Source of the DNA: an uncultured Pseudoalteromonas sp.
GTDB lineage: Bacteria; Pseudomonadota; Gammaproteobacteria; Enterobacterales; Alteromonadaceae
Length of the DNA stretch: 64,000 nucleotides
Reading direction: 5' to 3'
NCBI GenBank assembly: GCA_947493455.1
Contig: CANLRB010000002.1
Location: 1-64,000 of the forward strand
The notes beneath the pieces were generated by a model. The model was given only the letters and a program-made list of their open reading frames with translations. It had not been told where the DNA came from and ran no database searches. The position numbers and the translations under genes were made by a program. This document shows positions 35,517-45,686 of this stretch, one piece after another; position 1 is the stretch's first letter, and every line of letters begins with the position of its first letter.

Positions 35517-38045
35517 ATGCCAACTGCGAGTGCGTCGAATAAATTACTAGTGTCGGATGTGATGTCAACACAGTTACTGCTATGCCAGCGTAAAACGCCT
35601 TTGATTGAGTGTGCAAAGTTAATGCGAGAGCATAATGTTAGTTCAATTTTTGTCGAAGAAAATGGGCAAATTATCGGTATTTGGACAGAAGCAGATAGCA
35701 TTCATCTCGATTTTTCTTCATGCACATTTCAATCGCAGTCTATTGAAGAAGTGATGAACTTCCCTGTAAAACGAGTCACCCCCAATACGCTGCTATCAGA
35801 AGTGACTATGCAGTTTCATAGTAATGGCCTCAGACACTTGTTAGTGACCGACAGAGAACGCCCAGTTGGTGTGATTAGTTTAAGTGATGTGGTCCATAGC
35901 CAGGGACTAGAACATTACCTTCATTTTAAAACGATTTCCGAGAGTTATTGCCGAAAGGTGCCGATTGTCGATGCCAATGCACCAATTGAACAAGTTACTG
36001 ATGCGATGCAGCGCCATAATTCAAACTATGTTTTGATTGAAAACAAAGAGCTTTCATTGTCAGGCATTATTACCGAGCGTGATGTACTTAATATGGTATT
36101 GCAAGAAAGGCATGATTTGCCCTGTTGGCAACACGCAAGTTGGCCATTGATGTGTGTTAATGAATCGACCAGCTTATTTAAAGCATACCAATTGTTAAAG
36201 CTAAAAAAAATCCGTCATTTAGTAGTTGAAAACGAGGCCGGTAATCTTGTTGGGGTGTTATCGCTCAAGCACATTATGACTGAAATCGAAACAGCCTATA
36301 TGATAGAGCTTGAGGCCATATTATTACAGCGAGACCACGCTCTTAAAAAGTCAGAGAAAAACCTTTATTTAGCAAAACAAATTATCAACGCTTCGCTTGA
36401 TGGCATTATGATCACCAATAGTAAAGGTGAAATTATGCAAGTAAACCCTGCCTTTACACAATTGACAGGCTTTGCAGCCAGTGAGGTTGAAGGTAAGCGT
36501 CCTAATATTTTAAGTTCCGGACGCCATGACGGCCAGTTTTATGATGCCATGTGGCAGTCATTGCGCCGAAAAGGGGTATGGCAGGGTGAGATTTACAACC
36601 GAAAGAAAAATGGCGAAATCTATTTAGAATGGCTTACTATCATTGAAATAAAAGAATCGGAAGAAGAAGAGGTTCTTTACGCCGCTATATTTAGCGACAT
36701 CACCGAACGTAAGCGCAACGAAAAGCGCATTAAAACGCTTGCTTACTTTGATGAATTAACCCACTTACCTAACCGCCGTTTATTTAGCGATCGCTTAGAA
36801 ATGGCCCTTGCTACCGCGCATCGCGACCAACAAAAGGTAGCGGTGATGTTTTTAGACCTTGACCACTTTAAGCAAGTGAACGATACGCTCGGGCATAGCG
36901 TGGGTGACGAGTTACTGCAGCAAGTCGCTAAACGTTTACAAAGTTGCCTACAAGAAGGCGATACACTTGCACGGTTAGGCGGTGACGAATTTACGTTGTT
37001 ACTAACCGAAGAGAATGAAGTTGAAAACATTCAGGCGTATGCAAGTTCGTTAATTAATGTACTTAAAGAGCCGTTTTATATTAATCAAACTGAGCTTAGT
37101 ATAACAACGTCAATTGGCGGTGCTATTTACCCTGACGATGGTGCTGATTCTGAAAGTTTGTTAAAACATGCCGACATTGCGATGTATCGCTCCAAAGAGC
37201 TCGGTCGTAATTCATTTCAACTCTTTAAGCCTGCAATGAATGCCCGCTCGTTAGAGCGAATGGCAATTGAAAAGCGTATTAAAAAAGCGTTGCAGCATAA
37301 TGAATTTGAGCTCTATTATCAGCCCAAGGTGGATGCAAAAAACAATGCACTGGTGGGGTTAGAGGCTTTGGTTCGCTGGCAAGATCCTGAACTTGGTTTT
37401 GTTTCGCCAGCGTGCTTTATTCCACTTGCCGAGGAGATTGGCATTATTGTGGATATTGATTTGTGGGTATTGGATGCCGCATGTCGTCAAATTAGTTTGT
37501 GGCAGCAACAAGGCGTTAAGTTTGAAAGGGTCTCTATCAATGTTTCGGCATTACATTTTACTCAAGGTAATTTAATCAAAGCGGTCGAAGCGGCGTTATT
37601 AAAATGGCAAGTAGCAGGGCGTTTTTTAGAAATCGAAATCACCGAAAGCAGTTTTATTCGCTCGCTCAAGGATGCAAAAAAAGTGCTTAATGCACTCAAG
37701 CTACTCGGTGTTAAATTGGCGTTAGATGATTTTGGTACCGGTTACTCGGCGCTTAGCTATTTGACCCGGTTACCGATTGATGTACTAAAAATTGATGCCA
37801 GCTTTATTGCCAAAGTTCCCGATGAATATGGTAATAGCCAAATAGTGCGTGCAATTGTCGCGCTTGCCCACAGTTTGAATCTAGAGCTGGTGGCCGAAGG
37901 GGTTGAAAAACAACACCAACTCGACTTTTTACAACAACTTAATTGTCATCATATTCAAGGCTATTTTTATAGTAAACCACTCACAGTAGATGAGTTTGAA
38001 CGTTTTTCGCTGCCACAAAAAGGGTTGGTTTTATTGAGTGAGTAA
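35517..38045 (+). CDS. Cyclic-di-GMP signalling protein with CBS-CBS-PAS-GGDEF-EAL domains
   Basis: An 842-residue cytoplasmic protein. Two CBS pairs occupy about residues 8-130 and 137-260, a PAS domain about 285-400, GGDEF about 405-570 and EAL about 585-835. The cyclase site is intact (RLGGDEF, 486-492), but the RxxD inhibitory site is QEGD, so product feedback should be absent. The phosphodiesterase domain has EAL (616-618) and LALDDFGTGYSAL, as in active enzymes. CBS pairs usually bind adenine nucleotides, so this protein may tie cyclic-di-GMP turnover to energy charge, while PAS may sense redox or a small ligand. Net activity cannot be told from sequence. It is monocistronic. Confidence 0.93.
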   Translation: MPTASASNKLLVSDVMSTQLLLCQRKTPLIECAKLMREHNVSSIFVEENGQIIGIWTEADSIHLDFSSCTFQSQSIEEVMNFPVKRVTPNTLLSEVTMQFHSNGLRHLLVTDRERPVGVISLSDVVHSQGLEHYLHFKTISESYCRKVPIVDANAPIEQVTDAMQRHNSNYVLIENKELSLSGIITERDVLNMVLQERHDLPCWQHASWPLMCVNESTSLFKAYQLLKLKKIRHLVVENEAGNLVGVLSLKHIMTEIETAYMIELEAILLQRDHALKKSEKNLYLAKQIINASLDGIMITNSKGEIMQVNPAFTQLTGFAASEVEGKRPNILSSGRHDGQFYDAMWQSLRRKGVWQGEIYNRKKNGEIYLEWLTIIEIKESEEEEVLYAAIFSDITERKRNEKRIKTLAYFDELTHLPNRRLFSDRLEMALATAHRDQQKVAVMFLDLDHFKQVNDTLGHSVGDELLQQVAKRLQSCLQEGDTLARLGGDEFTLLLTEENEVENIQAYASSLINVLKEPFYINQTELSITTSIGGAIYPDDGADSESLLKHADIAMYRSKELGRNSFQLFKPAMNARSLERMAIEKRIKKALQHNEFELYYQPKVDAKNNALVGLEALVRWQDPELGFVSPACFIPLAEEIGIIVDIDLWVLDAACRQISLWQQQGVKFERVSINVSALHFTQGNLIKAVEAALLKWQVAGRFLEIEITESSFIRSLKDAKKVLNALKLLGVKLALDDFGTGYSALSYLTRLPIDVLKIDASFIAKVPDEYGNSQIVRAIVALAHSLNLELVAEGVEKQHQLDFLQQLNCHHIQGYFYSKPLTVDEFERFSLPQKGLVLLSE

Positions 38046-38146
38046 TACTTTTTATCTGATTTGTGTGTTGTTTGACTATATTGAGGTTTTTAGTAAGTAG
38101 GGCGCCAATTCTCGGCTGTGTGCGTTAATAGCTAGATAATTACTTG

Positions 38147-38179
38147 GATAGTAAAAACGTGACTCACGCTTTTACTATC
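38147..38179. terminator. Near-perfect palindrome, probable bidirectional terminator
   Basis: gatagtaaaaacgtga/tcacgcttttactatc: 16-bp arms with one G-T position around a single-base centre, in the gap between two convergent genes (38045 and 38194). The T-rich arm supports termination on either strand. Confidence 0.65.
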
Positions 38180-38193
38180 TAGAGTCGGTTTTC

Positions 38194-39009
38194 CTATGAA
38201 TGGCTCACCGTTACTTCATATGAGGTAAACTTACGAATGTTGATCACACCCGTATCAAAAATCAGATATTGCCCTTTAATGCCTTGCAAAATGCCCGAAA
38301 TATCGGGGTTTTTATCAAAGTTAAACGAACTGATTTTGGTCGGGTAAGCGTCGACTGGGTAATTGAGTTCCACTACTTCTTCGTCAAGCTCTGTAATTGC
38401 CGTTGCACTAAAAAGTTCGGCAAGCTCAGTGAGTTTTGGTTTAATTTGCGCAATTAATTGATCACGTTCAGCTTTTAAATCGACTTCGCTTGAGAGGCCT
38501 TTAAGCATGTTGCGCCAATTCGTTTTGTCGGCAATAAACTCGGCTAACGCTACTTCCACTAAACCTGATTGCAGGCGCGTTTCAACTTTAAAAATGGGTA
38601 GTGCTTGGGTTGCACCTTGGTCAATCCAACGGGTTGGAATTTGTGTATGACGGGTGATGCCAACTTTTATACCTGACGTATTTGCTAAGTAGACGTAGTG
38701 CGGGATCATACAGTTTTGTTCGCCCCACTCAGGCTCACGGCAAGTGCCTTTATCAAAGTGACAGGTCTCTGGCTTCATAATGCACATGTCGCAACTCGCG
38801 AGTTTTCGCATGCAGACAAAGCAGTGTCCTTGAGAGTAACTTTTTTTGGTTTTTTTGCCGCAGTTTCGACAAAATATTTGCCCGGTAAAGGATAAGCTTA
38901 ATTGTTTACCAATAAGTTGATTAAGTTCTAATGTTTGCTCGCCAACAGGTAATTGATAGCTGATTGGTGACGTTAAAGAACTGGTTAATTTGTTTAATGT
39001 GCCTTGCAT
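38194..39009 (-). CDS. DUF2797 protein (cysteine-rich, GIY-YIG-like core)
   Basis: A 271-residue cytoplasmic protein. The N-terminal half has paired cysteines expected to bind zinc (FCRNCGKK, GHCFVCMRKLASCDMCI, then CHFDKGTC and NC). The block YVYLANTSGIKVGITR resembles the first strands of the GIY-YIG nuclease fold, followed by the conserved PTRWIDQGA. These features define DUF2797, a family of unknown function common in gammaproteobacteria; nuclease activity has not been shown as far as I know. It is separated from the next gene by 64 bases. Confidence 0.85.
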   Translation of the reverse strand: MQGTLNKLTSSLTSPISYQLPVGEQTLELNQLIGKQLSLSFTGQIFCRNCGKKTKKSYSQGHCFVCMRKLASCDMCIMKPETCHFDKGTCREPEWGEQNCMIPHYVYLANTSGIKVGITRHTQIPTRWIDQGATQALPIFKVETRLQSGLVEVALAEFIADKTNWRNMLKGLSSEVDLKAERDQLIAQIKPKLTELAELFSATAITELDEEVVELNYPVDAYPTKISSFNFDKNPDISGILQGIKGQYLIFDTGVINIRKFTSYEVTVSHS

Positions 39010-39073
39010 AGTTTCGCCCCTTTATGCATAAGTAATTCATGCTAGCAAAGGGGAAGAGGCTCTGCAATCTCAG

Positions 39074-41620
39074 TTAGTCGGCTGTGCTATTGTTTGCTGT
39101 TTTTGTCAGCGATTGTTGTTTTAAATAAAACAGCAATTGGCTGATATTCATGCGCTCACCAAGTACCTCTCCTTGCACGTATTGGCTGCCACAATCTGAA
39201 ATCACATCAAGTAAGTGGTGTTGATCAACCCCGGTGGTGATCACTTCCATATTGAAACGGCGCGCCATCGCAGTGAGCGAAGTTAAAAACAGTGTAAACT
39301 GCGATATGTTAGGGTGTTCTTGAATAAACAGCGGATTGAGCTGCAAGATACTGTATTGGTTGTCGACAAACTTTAATAAACTTGTGAAGTCGCCCGAAAA
39401 GTTATCACAGCCTAGGTTAAACCCTGTGCTGTGCAGGTACGAGAGTAGTTCTTTATAGTTTGCTTTGTTAATTAAGTTGGTATCAAAATTTGTTAGCAAC
39501 GTGAAATAGCGCTCAGTATTAGGCGTTTCTGAAAATATATCGCTGAATTCTTGAATATAACCGCTTGATGGCAAGTGATGTAAATCAAGCGTGATGTACC
39601 ACTGAAGCTCGCTATTAAGAGTGAGAACACTTTGTCGTGTTTGATGTACAGTTTTTAATAGCCAAGAGTTCAGTGCAAAGCTGAGGCCTGTTTCTTTAGC
39701 TGTTTGAATAATATTACGCTCTGGGATCACACCATATTTAGTATGTTTCCAATAAATTGAGCAACGTAAACCATGTAATGATTTACCATTGGTTGTAAAA
39801 ATGGGCGTGTAATGCAAACTCAAGGCTTCTTTGCTGAGCGCTTGTTGGAGCTCTGTCGCAAGTGCTAACTTTTGTGCCACGCTCTGGCTATCGCTGCGTT
39901 GATAAAAGCTAATCGCTAAGTTCTCTTGATGTGCTTTATTGAGTGCTTGCCATGCACGGCGCATCATAATGTCACTTTTGTCGTCTGATAACGTGCTGTC
40001 GCAAACCGCTAAATGAGTTGAAAGGTCAATCAGCAGGCCATTCACGTCAATTGAACTTGGAATACTGGCTTGAATTTTATAGAGCAGTTTAGTCAACATA
40101 TCCTGATTGATGCGGTGCGATAGTAAAATACCAAACACACCGTCTCGTAAATGGCTTAATTTTATTTGGTTATTCACACGTACTTCAATATCAAATAAGC
40201 CGCTTTCGTGATTTAAAATAGGCTGTAAACTAAGGCGTATTGTGTCAAGTAAATGTTGTTTTTCATTCTTTTGTAAATAGGGTAAAAATTGGGCAAAGTT
40301 TTTGACTTCAATTAAGCACACAGAAAAACGGCGTTGTTCTTCGAGTAATTGTTGCACTCGATATTCGAATAAGGTGTGGTTTGGCAAGTTGGAGCTATTA
40401 TTGTGCGTGGCTCTAAAATAATTTTTTTGTTGCTCAAAACTAAACTTGTCGGCTAATGCGAGCGCCATTAATACGACTTCAAGTAACACACCAATTAAAA
40501 ACGCATGGCGCGTGATAAAGGTGTATTCGATTACACCAAGTAGCGTGAGTGGCTGTACTAGGGCACCAATGATGAGTGGTAACCAAGATATAAAATAAAA
40601 CTTTGCCCATTTAAAATCGGTTAAAAGGCGATTAAATATGATGATAATAAATACGATATAAAGCAGCGCCATATTTATAAAAAAGAGCGGTGCAGCATGG
40701 TATTCAATTAAAAGCAGGCTCACGGCGGCACATGTTGCTAAACATACTAAAGCAAACTTAATGACTTTGTTGAGGCGCGAAACCAGTAAGTGGTAGCGTA
40801 AAAAGCGCGATGCAAACAATAAGGCAGATATCGCAATACAGAAATTAAAGAACACCACATAGTGCTGAAACAGGCTTTGTAACCAAAGCGGCCAAAGGTA
40901 ATAGCCAAAACCAAGTACACAGCCGAGTAAAATGAGTGTTGCCGCAATATAGCTAATATAAGCAAGGTAAACCGGGTCTTTAATCGTCGTGTAGAGGACA
41001 ATATTGTAGAGCGAAATCATCACTGCAACGCCAATAAAAATACCCCAAATTAAATAACTGCTCTGCTGCAATTTTTGAAAATTTTCTACTTGGTAAGTAT
41101 TGATGGGCGTTTTTGCTATGCCATTAGTGCGTATTTTTACGAGCAATGTGATTTTTTCTTTTTCTTCAATCGAAAAGGCGTAGTGGGGAAAAGCGTAGTC
41201 TGTTTTGCTCAGTCCCTTTATGGTGTCGCCGAGTAACTGTGAATCGATGCGATTACCGTCTTTTAGCAGCCAAATTGAGAGCTTATCGACCATCGGGTTA
41301 TCAAAGTGGCTGACTAACGAAATACGCTCTTTTGCGCGATTGTGAAAGGTAATCTTAAGCCAATAGCTTTGCTCGCCAAGCTCCCAGGGAACCAAGGCTA
41401 GCGGAGCGGAAGTAAGCTCTGGATGTGATATGACTTGTTGCCAAGACAAGTTGTCTTGTTCATCGACTAAGTAACTGGTTTGTGTATAGACGGGGTGAGT
41501 GCGTTCAATGCGGTCACTAATTGGGTCGCCGATTGATACGATCAACATAATCGCTGATGTTAATATCAGAAAAAGTAAAAACGCTGAGTACAGACTAAAT
41601 ATTTGTGCGCGTTGTTTCAT
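39074..41620 (-). CDS. Membrane protein with 7TMR-DISM sensor and degenerate GGDEF-EAL domains
   Basis: An 848-residue protein. After an N-terminal helix comes a periplasmic 7TMR-DISMED2-like domain (about 40-185), seven membrane helices (about 190-390), then cytoplasmic GGDEF-like (about 420-575) and EAL-like (about 585-830) domains. Neither active site survives: the GGDEF position reads LRDGVFGILL (491-500), the EAL position HGLRCSIYW (616-624), and the usual DDFGTG loop is GCDNFSGDF (737-745). Overall folds are kept. It should therefore act as a receptor or scaffold, comparable in concept to CsrD or LapD, rather than as an enzyme. It is read alone; a terminator for the purD side lies at 41700. 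Confidence 0.9.
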   Translation of the reverse strand: MKQRAQIFSLYSAFLLFLILTSAIMLIVSIGDPISDRIERTHPVYTQTSYLVDEQDNLSWQQVISHPELTSAPLALVPWELGEQSYWLKITFHNRAKERISLVSHFDNPMVDKLSIWLLKDGNRIDSQLLGDTIKGLSKTDYAFPHYAFSIEEKEKITLLVKIRTNGIAKTPINTYQVENFQKLQQSSYLIWGIFIGVAVMISLYNIVLYTTIKDPVYLAYISYIAATLILLGCVLGFGYYLWPLWLQSLFQHYVVFFNFCIAISALLFASRFLRYHLLVSRLNKVIKFALVCLATCAAVSLLLIEYHAAPLFFINMALLYIVFIIIIFNRLLTDFKWAKFYFISWLPLIIGALVQPLTLLGVIEYTFITRHAFLIGVLLEVVLMALALADKFSFEQQKNYFRATHNNSSNLPNHTLFEYRVQQLLEEQRRFSVCLIEVKNFAQFLPYLQKNEKQHLLDTIRLSLQPILNHESGLFDIEVRVNNQIKLSHLRDGVFGILLSHRINQDMLTKLLYKIQASIPSSIDVNGLLIDLSTHLAVCDSTLSDDKSDIMMRRAWQALNKAHQENLAISFYQRSDSQSVAQKLALATELQQALSKEALSLHYTPIFTTNGKSLHGLRCSIYWKHTKYGVIPERNIIQTAKETGLSFALNSWLLKTVHQTRQSVLTLNSELQWYITLDLHHLPSSGYIQEFSDIFSETPNTERYFTLLTNFDTNLINKANYKELLSYLHSTGFNLGCDNFSGDFTSLLKFVDNQYSILQLNPLFIQEHPNISQFTLFLTSLTAMARRFNMEVITTGVDQHHLLDVISDCGSQYVQGEVLGERMNISQLLFYLKQQSLTKTANNSTAD

Positions 41621-41699
41621 AATTCGATTTGTTGAAAGTCACCAATTTTAATGTAGCATTGAAATAACAATCTGTATTTCAATCTCGGTGATAAAATAC

Positions 41700-41724
41700 G
41701 AGAAAGCACCCTAGGTGCTTTCTC
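41700..41724. terminator. Hairpin terminator after purD
   Basis: Perfect 11-bp stem gagaaagcacc/ggtgctttctc with loop cta, directly downstream (minus strand) of the purD stop codon. Confidence 0.8.
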
Positions 41725-41734
41725 ATGGGGTTGG

Positions 41735-43024
41735 TTATTTTGCGTTTTCACGCTCAATTGCACGGTATGCAATGTCGGTGCGGTATTCTACACCTTGCCA
41801 ATTAATTTCTTTCAGTAATGTATAGGCATTTTGTTGCGCGGCTGTCACGGTTTCGCCAAGCGCAGTCGCACATAATACACGGCCTCCGGCAGTAACAACA
41901 TCGTTCTCAACTTGTTTAGTACCTGCGTGGAATACTTTAGCATCGCTTGCATAGTCAGTACGAAGGCCTGAAATTACATCGCCTTTCGGGTATGAACCCG
42001 GATAGCCTTTCGCTGCAAGCACAACACCCACTGCGGCACGCGGATCAAATTGAATACTGGTTTGGTCAAGTTGTTCGTTATTAGCGGCTTCAATTAAAGA
42101 CACTAGGTCCGACTGTAAACGCAACATAATAGGCTGTGTTTCAGGATCACCAAAACGACAGTTATATTCAATGACTTTCGGTGTACCATCAGCTGCAATC
42201 ATTAAACCAGCATATAAAAAGCCTGTGTACGGGTGACCTTCTTGTGCCATGCCTTCAACGGTTGGCATGATCACTTCATTCATAATGCGCTCATGAATTT
42301 CAGGAGTTACAACCGGTGCAGGTGAGTATGCACCCATACCGCCTGTATTAGGGCCTTTATCTTCGTTGTATGCACGTTTGTGATCTTGTGAGGTGGCAAA
42401 TGGCAATACATTTTTGCCGTCAACCATAACGATAAACGATGCCTCTTCACCAGTTAAGAACTCTTCAATTACAACACGGCTACCTGCTTCGCCAAACGCG
42501 TTACCAGCAAGCATGTCGCGAATTGCCGCAATTGCTTCGTCATTGGTCATGGCAACGATAACACCTTTACCTGCTGCTAGGCCATCTGCTTTAACAACGA
42601 TTGGCGCACCTTTTTCTTCAACATAAGCAATTGCTGGTTCAATCTCTTCAAATGTTTGATAGTCAGCTGTTGGGATCGCATGGCGTGCCAAAAAGTCTTT
42701 AGTGAATGACTTTGAGCCTTCTAATTGCGCGGCACCTGCGGTTGGGCCAAAAATAGCAAGGCCCGCTTCGCGGAATTTATCGACCACTCCTAATACAAGT
42801 GGGGCTTCAGGGCCAACAATCGTCAGTTCGACCGCATTTTCCTGTGCAAATGTAAGCAGGGCATCTAGGTCTTCTACGCCAATTGCTACATTCTCAAGTT
42901 TTGCTTCAAGCGCTGTACCGGCATTGCCTGGTGCAACAAATACTTTTTCTACTTTTGATGATAGTGCCGCTTTGTAAGCTAAAGCGTGTTCACGACCACC
43001 GCTACCAATTACTAATACATTCAT
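41735..43024 (-). CDS. purD: Phosphoribosylamine-glycine ligase (GAR synthetase)
   Basis: A 429-residue ATP-grasp enzyme, equal in length to E. coli PurD. It joins 5-phosphoribosylamine and glycine in step two of purine synthesis. The N-terminus MNVLVIGSGGREHALAYK, GPEAPLVLGVVDKFR, the ATP-grasp segment PIVVKADGLAAGKGVIVA, GPNTGGMGAYSPAP and YNCRFGDPETQ are diagnostic. It follows the methyltransferase-like gene by 13 bases and, further upstream on the same strand, purH; in many gammaproteobacteria purH and purD are adjacent. Confidence 0.97.
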   Translation of the reverse strand: MNVLVIGSGGREHALAYKAALSSKVEKVFVAPGNAGTALEAKLENVAIGVEDLDALLTFAQENAVELTIVGPEAPLVLGVVDKFREAGLAIFGPTAGAAQLEGSKSFTKDFLARHAIPTADYQTFEEIEPAIAYVEEKGAPIVVKADGLAAGKGVIVAMTNDEAIAAIRDMLAGNAFGEAGSRVVIEEFLTGEEASFIVMVDGKNVLPFATSQDHKRAYNEDKGPNTGGMGAYSPAPVVTPEIHERIMNEVIMPTVEGMAQEGHPYTGFLYAGLMIAADGTPKVIEYNCRFGDPETQPIMLRLQSDLVSLIEAANNEQLDQTSIQFDPRAAVGVVLAAKGYPGSYPKGDVISGLRTDYASDAKVFHAGTKQVENDVVTAGGRVLCATALGETVTAAQQNAYTLLKEINWQGVEYRTDIAYRAIERENAK

Positions 43025-43037
43025 TGGAAAATCCTAA

Positions 43038-43859
43038 TTAATTTTCAGGTTTTTTAAACTTTAATGTCATGCGATCACTTTCGCCGATGGCGTTGTATTT
43101 GGCCATATCGTTGTCACCAAGCGCAAGTCGTGGTGGCAGGGTCCAAACACCTTTCGGGTGATCTGCTGTATCAAGTGGATTTGCATTAATTTCGCTTGTT
43201 GCTACTAATTCGAACCCGGCATTTTGTGCAAGTTCAACAACCCAACTTTGCTTCACATAGCCTGAGCGTTTTGCTTTAGCCCCATCACGCTCTTCTGGTA
43301 AGCGATGATCAACAATCCCAAGTACACCACCTGGTTTCAACGCGGTATAAAATGCTTTAAACGCATTCTCAATACCTTGTTGGTCTTGTTGCATGTACCA
43401 ATTATGTAAATTGCGGAATGTTAGCACCATATCAGCACTATTTTCAGGCGCTATTTGATGGTGTGTGCCAGGGTAAAATTCACTCATGCGAACGGCTTCA
43501 AAAGCCTCGTTTTTCGCGATCTTCGCATTAAAGTTGCTGAGCGAACGTTGGTAATATTTTACGTTTGAATCAGAAGGAAAGTGCGCCGCATAGTAAGCAC
43601 CGTTTTCTTTTAGCGTTGGTGCTAAAAGCTCTGTATACCAGCCTCCGCCAGGCCAAATTTCAACCACTGTCATTGTTGGTTCAAGACCAAAAAACGCCAG
43701 TGTTTCTTTTGGGTTGCGGTAAATATCGCGGCTTTTATTTTGCTCACTGCGATAATTGGCCGTACTTGCTTTATCTAATAAGCTATTAAAATCGGTAGCT
43801 GCACAACCTGATAATACTACTGAGGTTGCGAGCGCTAGCGTTTTTAAACTTAATTTCAT
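43038..43859 (-). CDS. Class I methyltransferase-fold protein with lipoprotein signal
   Basis: A 273-residue protein. The first 19 residues form a lipoprotein signal (LALATSVVLSGC, lipobox LSGC), so the mature protein should be lipid-anchored outside the cytoplasm. The rest is a Rossmann methyltransferase fold: VVEIWPGGGWYTELLAP is motif I in altered form (usual E-x-G-x-G-x-G), DMVLTFRNLHNW is motif IV, and LKPGGVLGIVDHR is the usual post-IV segment. Since S-adenosylmethionine is cytoplasmic, an exported member is puzzling; a non-enzymatic or other-substrate role is possible. It is inserted between purH and purD, 13 bases before purD. Confidence 0.8.
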   Translation of the reverse strand: MKLSLKTLALATSVVLSGCAATDFNSLLDKASTANYRSEQNKSRDIYRNPKETLAFFGLEPTMTVVEIWPGGGWYTELLAPTLKENGAYYAAHFPSDSNVKYYQRSLSNFNAKIAKNEAFEAVRMSEFYPGTHHQIAPENSADMVLTFRNLHNWYMQQDQQGIENAFKAFYTALKPGGVLGIVDHRLPEERDGAKAKRSGYVKQSWVVELAQNAGFELVATSEINANPLDTADHPKGVWTLPPRLALGDNDMAKYNAIGESDRMTLKFKKPEN

Positions 43860-43906
43860 TCTAGATCCCTGTTTTATTATATTTATGAATTAGCAACAAT
43901 ATAGCA

Positions 43907-43937
43907 AAGCCCCGCAGCCAAAGGCTAGACGGGGCTT
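43907..43937 (-). terminator. Hairpin terminator after purH
   Basis: Stem aagccccg/cggggctt (8 bp) enclosing a 15-base loop that itself contains agcc/ggct. It lies just after the purH stop, on the minus strand. Confidence 0.75.
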
Positions 43938-43943
43938 ATTTTA

Positions 43944-45536
43944 TTAGTGGCGGAAATGGCGCATTCCAGTAAATACCATTGCCATGCCATGTTCGTCTGC
44001 TGCAGCGATTACTTCTTCGTCACGCATTGAACCACCTGGTTGGATAACCGCAGTGATACCTGCTTCTGCTGCCGCATCAATACCATCACGGAATGGGAAG
44101 AATGCATCAGAGGCCATGACCGAGCCTTTCACTTCAAGGTTTTCATCAGCGGCTTTAATACCTGCTACCTTCGCTGAGTAAACGCGGCTCATTTGGCCTG
44201 CACCCACACCAATTGTCATACCATCTTTTGCATAAACAATGGCGTTTGATTTAACAAATTTGGCTACTTTCCAGCAGAAGTAAAGGTCTTTTAATTCTGT
44301 TTCAGTAGGCTGACGTTTTGATACAACAGTGAGGTCACCGATTTGAACCATGCCTTGGTCACGGTCTTGTACTAAGATACCACCGTTAACACGTTTAATA
44401 TCGACACCCGTTGTTTTGGTTGACCATTGGCCACACTCTAAAAGGCGAACATTTTGCTTCGCTGAAACAATTTGTGCTGCTGCTTCAGATACTTTAGGTG
44501 CAATAATAACTTCAACAAACTGACGAGAAACAATTGCTTCTGCTGTATCAGCGTCAAGCTCTTGGTTAAAAGCAATGATGCCACCAAATGCAGACGTAGG
44601 GTCTGTTTTAAATGCGCGATCGTAAGCTTCAAGAATGTTATCGCCGATTGAAACACCGCAAGGGTTCGCGTGCTTTACAATAACACATGCTGGTACGTCG
44701 AACTCTTTAACACATTCAAGGGCTGCGTCAGTGTCAGCAATATTGTTATATGAAAGTGCTTTACCTTGGAGCTGCTTTGCAGTCGCAACCGATGCTTCTT
44801 CAACGTTGTTTTCAACATAAAATGCAGCATCTTGATGCGAGTTTTCACCGTAGCGCATATCTTGCTTTTTAGTGAACTGGAAGTTAATTGTACGCGGGAA
44901 TTTAGAATCTTCGGTTTCGCTTGCATTTTCGCTGTAATCTGGCACTTGTGTACCAAAGTAGTTTGCAATCATGCCGTCGTACTGTGCTGTGTGCTCAAAG
45001 GCAGCGATAGCAAGGTCAAAGCGAGTTTGATATGTCGTTGCGCCGTCGTTAGCATCCATCTCCGCAATAACACGGTCGTAATCAGCCGCGTTAACGATAA
45101 TCGTCACGTCTTTATTATTTTTAGCGGCAGCACGTACCATAGTTGGTCCACCGATATCGATATTTTCAATCGCATCTTCAAGTGAACAATCAGCTTTGGC
45201 AACGGTTTGGGCAAATGGGTATAGATTCACCACAACCATATCGATAGCTGAAATGTTGTTGTCAGCCATGACATCTTCATCTTGGCCACGGCGTGCTAAA
45301 ATGCCACCGTGAATTTTTGGGTGAAGAGTTTTAACACGACCATCCATGATTTCTGGGTGGCCTGTGTGATCTGATACTTCAGTCACTGCTATGCCGTTGT
45401 CGGCTAGAAGTTTACATGTACCGCCGGTTGATAATAACTCGACGCCTTTTTCTGACAAAGCGCGAGCAAATTCGACGATACCTGTTTTGTCTGACACGCT
45501 TAATAGTGCGCGGCGAACTGGACGAAGTGTATCCAT
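43944..45536 (-). CDS. purH: Bifunctional AICAR transformylase/IMP cyclohydrolase
   Basis: The product is 530 residues from the ATG at 45536; E. coli PurH has 529. That start gives the family N-terminus [19 protein letters not shown]; the frame is open further upstream only through a GTG with non-family residues. The N-terminal MGS-like cyclohydrolase domain (about 1-200) has STGGTCKLL and [16 protein letters not shown]. The transformylase domain has RYGENSHQ, the catalytic KHANPCGVS and the C-terminal [12 protein letters not shown]. It carries out the last two steps of IMP synthesis. A Shine-Dalgarno-like GAGG lies 14 bases upstream, somewhat far. Confidence 0.97.
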   Translation of the reverse strand: MDTLRPVRRALLSVSDKTGIVEFARALSEKGVELLSTGGTCKLLADNGIAVTEVSDHTGHPEIMDGRVKTLHPKIHGGILARRGQDEDVMADNNISAIDMVVVNLYPFAQTVAKADCSLEDAIENIDIGGPTMVRAAAKNNKDVTIIVNAADYDRVIAEMDANDGATTYQTRFDLAIAAFEHTAQYDGMIANYFGTQVPDYSENASETEDSKFPRTINFQFTKKQDMRYGENSHQDAAFYVENNVEEASVATAKQLQGKALSYNNIADTDAALECVKEFDVPACVIVKHANPCGVSIGDNILEAYDRAFKTDPTSAFGGIIAFNQELDADTAEAIVSRQFVEVIIAPKVSEAAAQIVSAKQNVRLLECGQWSTKTTGVDIKRVNGGILVQDRDQGMVQIGDLTVVSKRQPTETELKDLYFCWKVAKFVKSNAIVYAKDGMTIGVGAGQMSRVYSAKVAGIKAADENLEVKGSVMASDAFFPFRDGIDAAAEAGITAVIQPGGSMRDEEVIAAADEHGMAMVFTGMRHFRH

Positions 45537-45686
45537 GGTCGTTGTGATTACCTCAATTTGATTGATAGTGCGAGAAAACACTTAATTTTAACTTAATTTT
45601 GCTTTTAAAACGATTATTTTAAGCTCGTTTTTTAAACAATGACCTGTAGCGCTGGTCACTCTTTGTTTTCAGTTGATGTGAAAACA

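Noticed and set aside
44766-45185. 139-residue plus-strand open frame within purH
   Set aside because: It is antisense to a highly conserved gene and has no protein-like features of its own.
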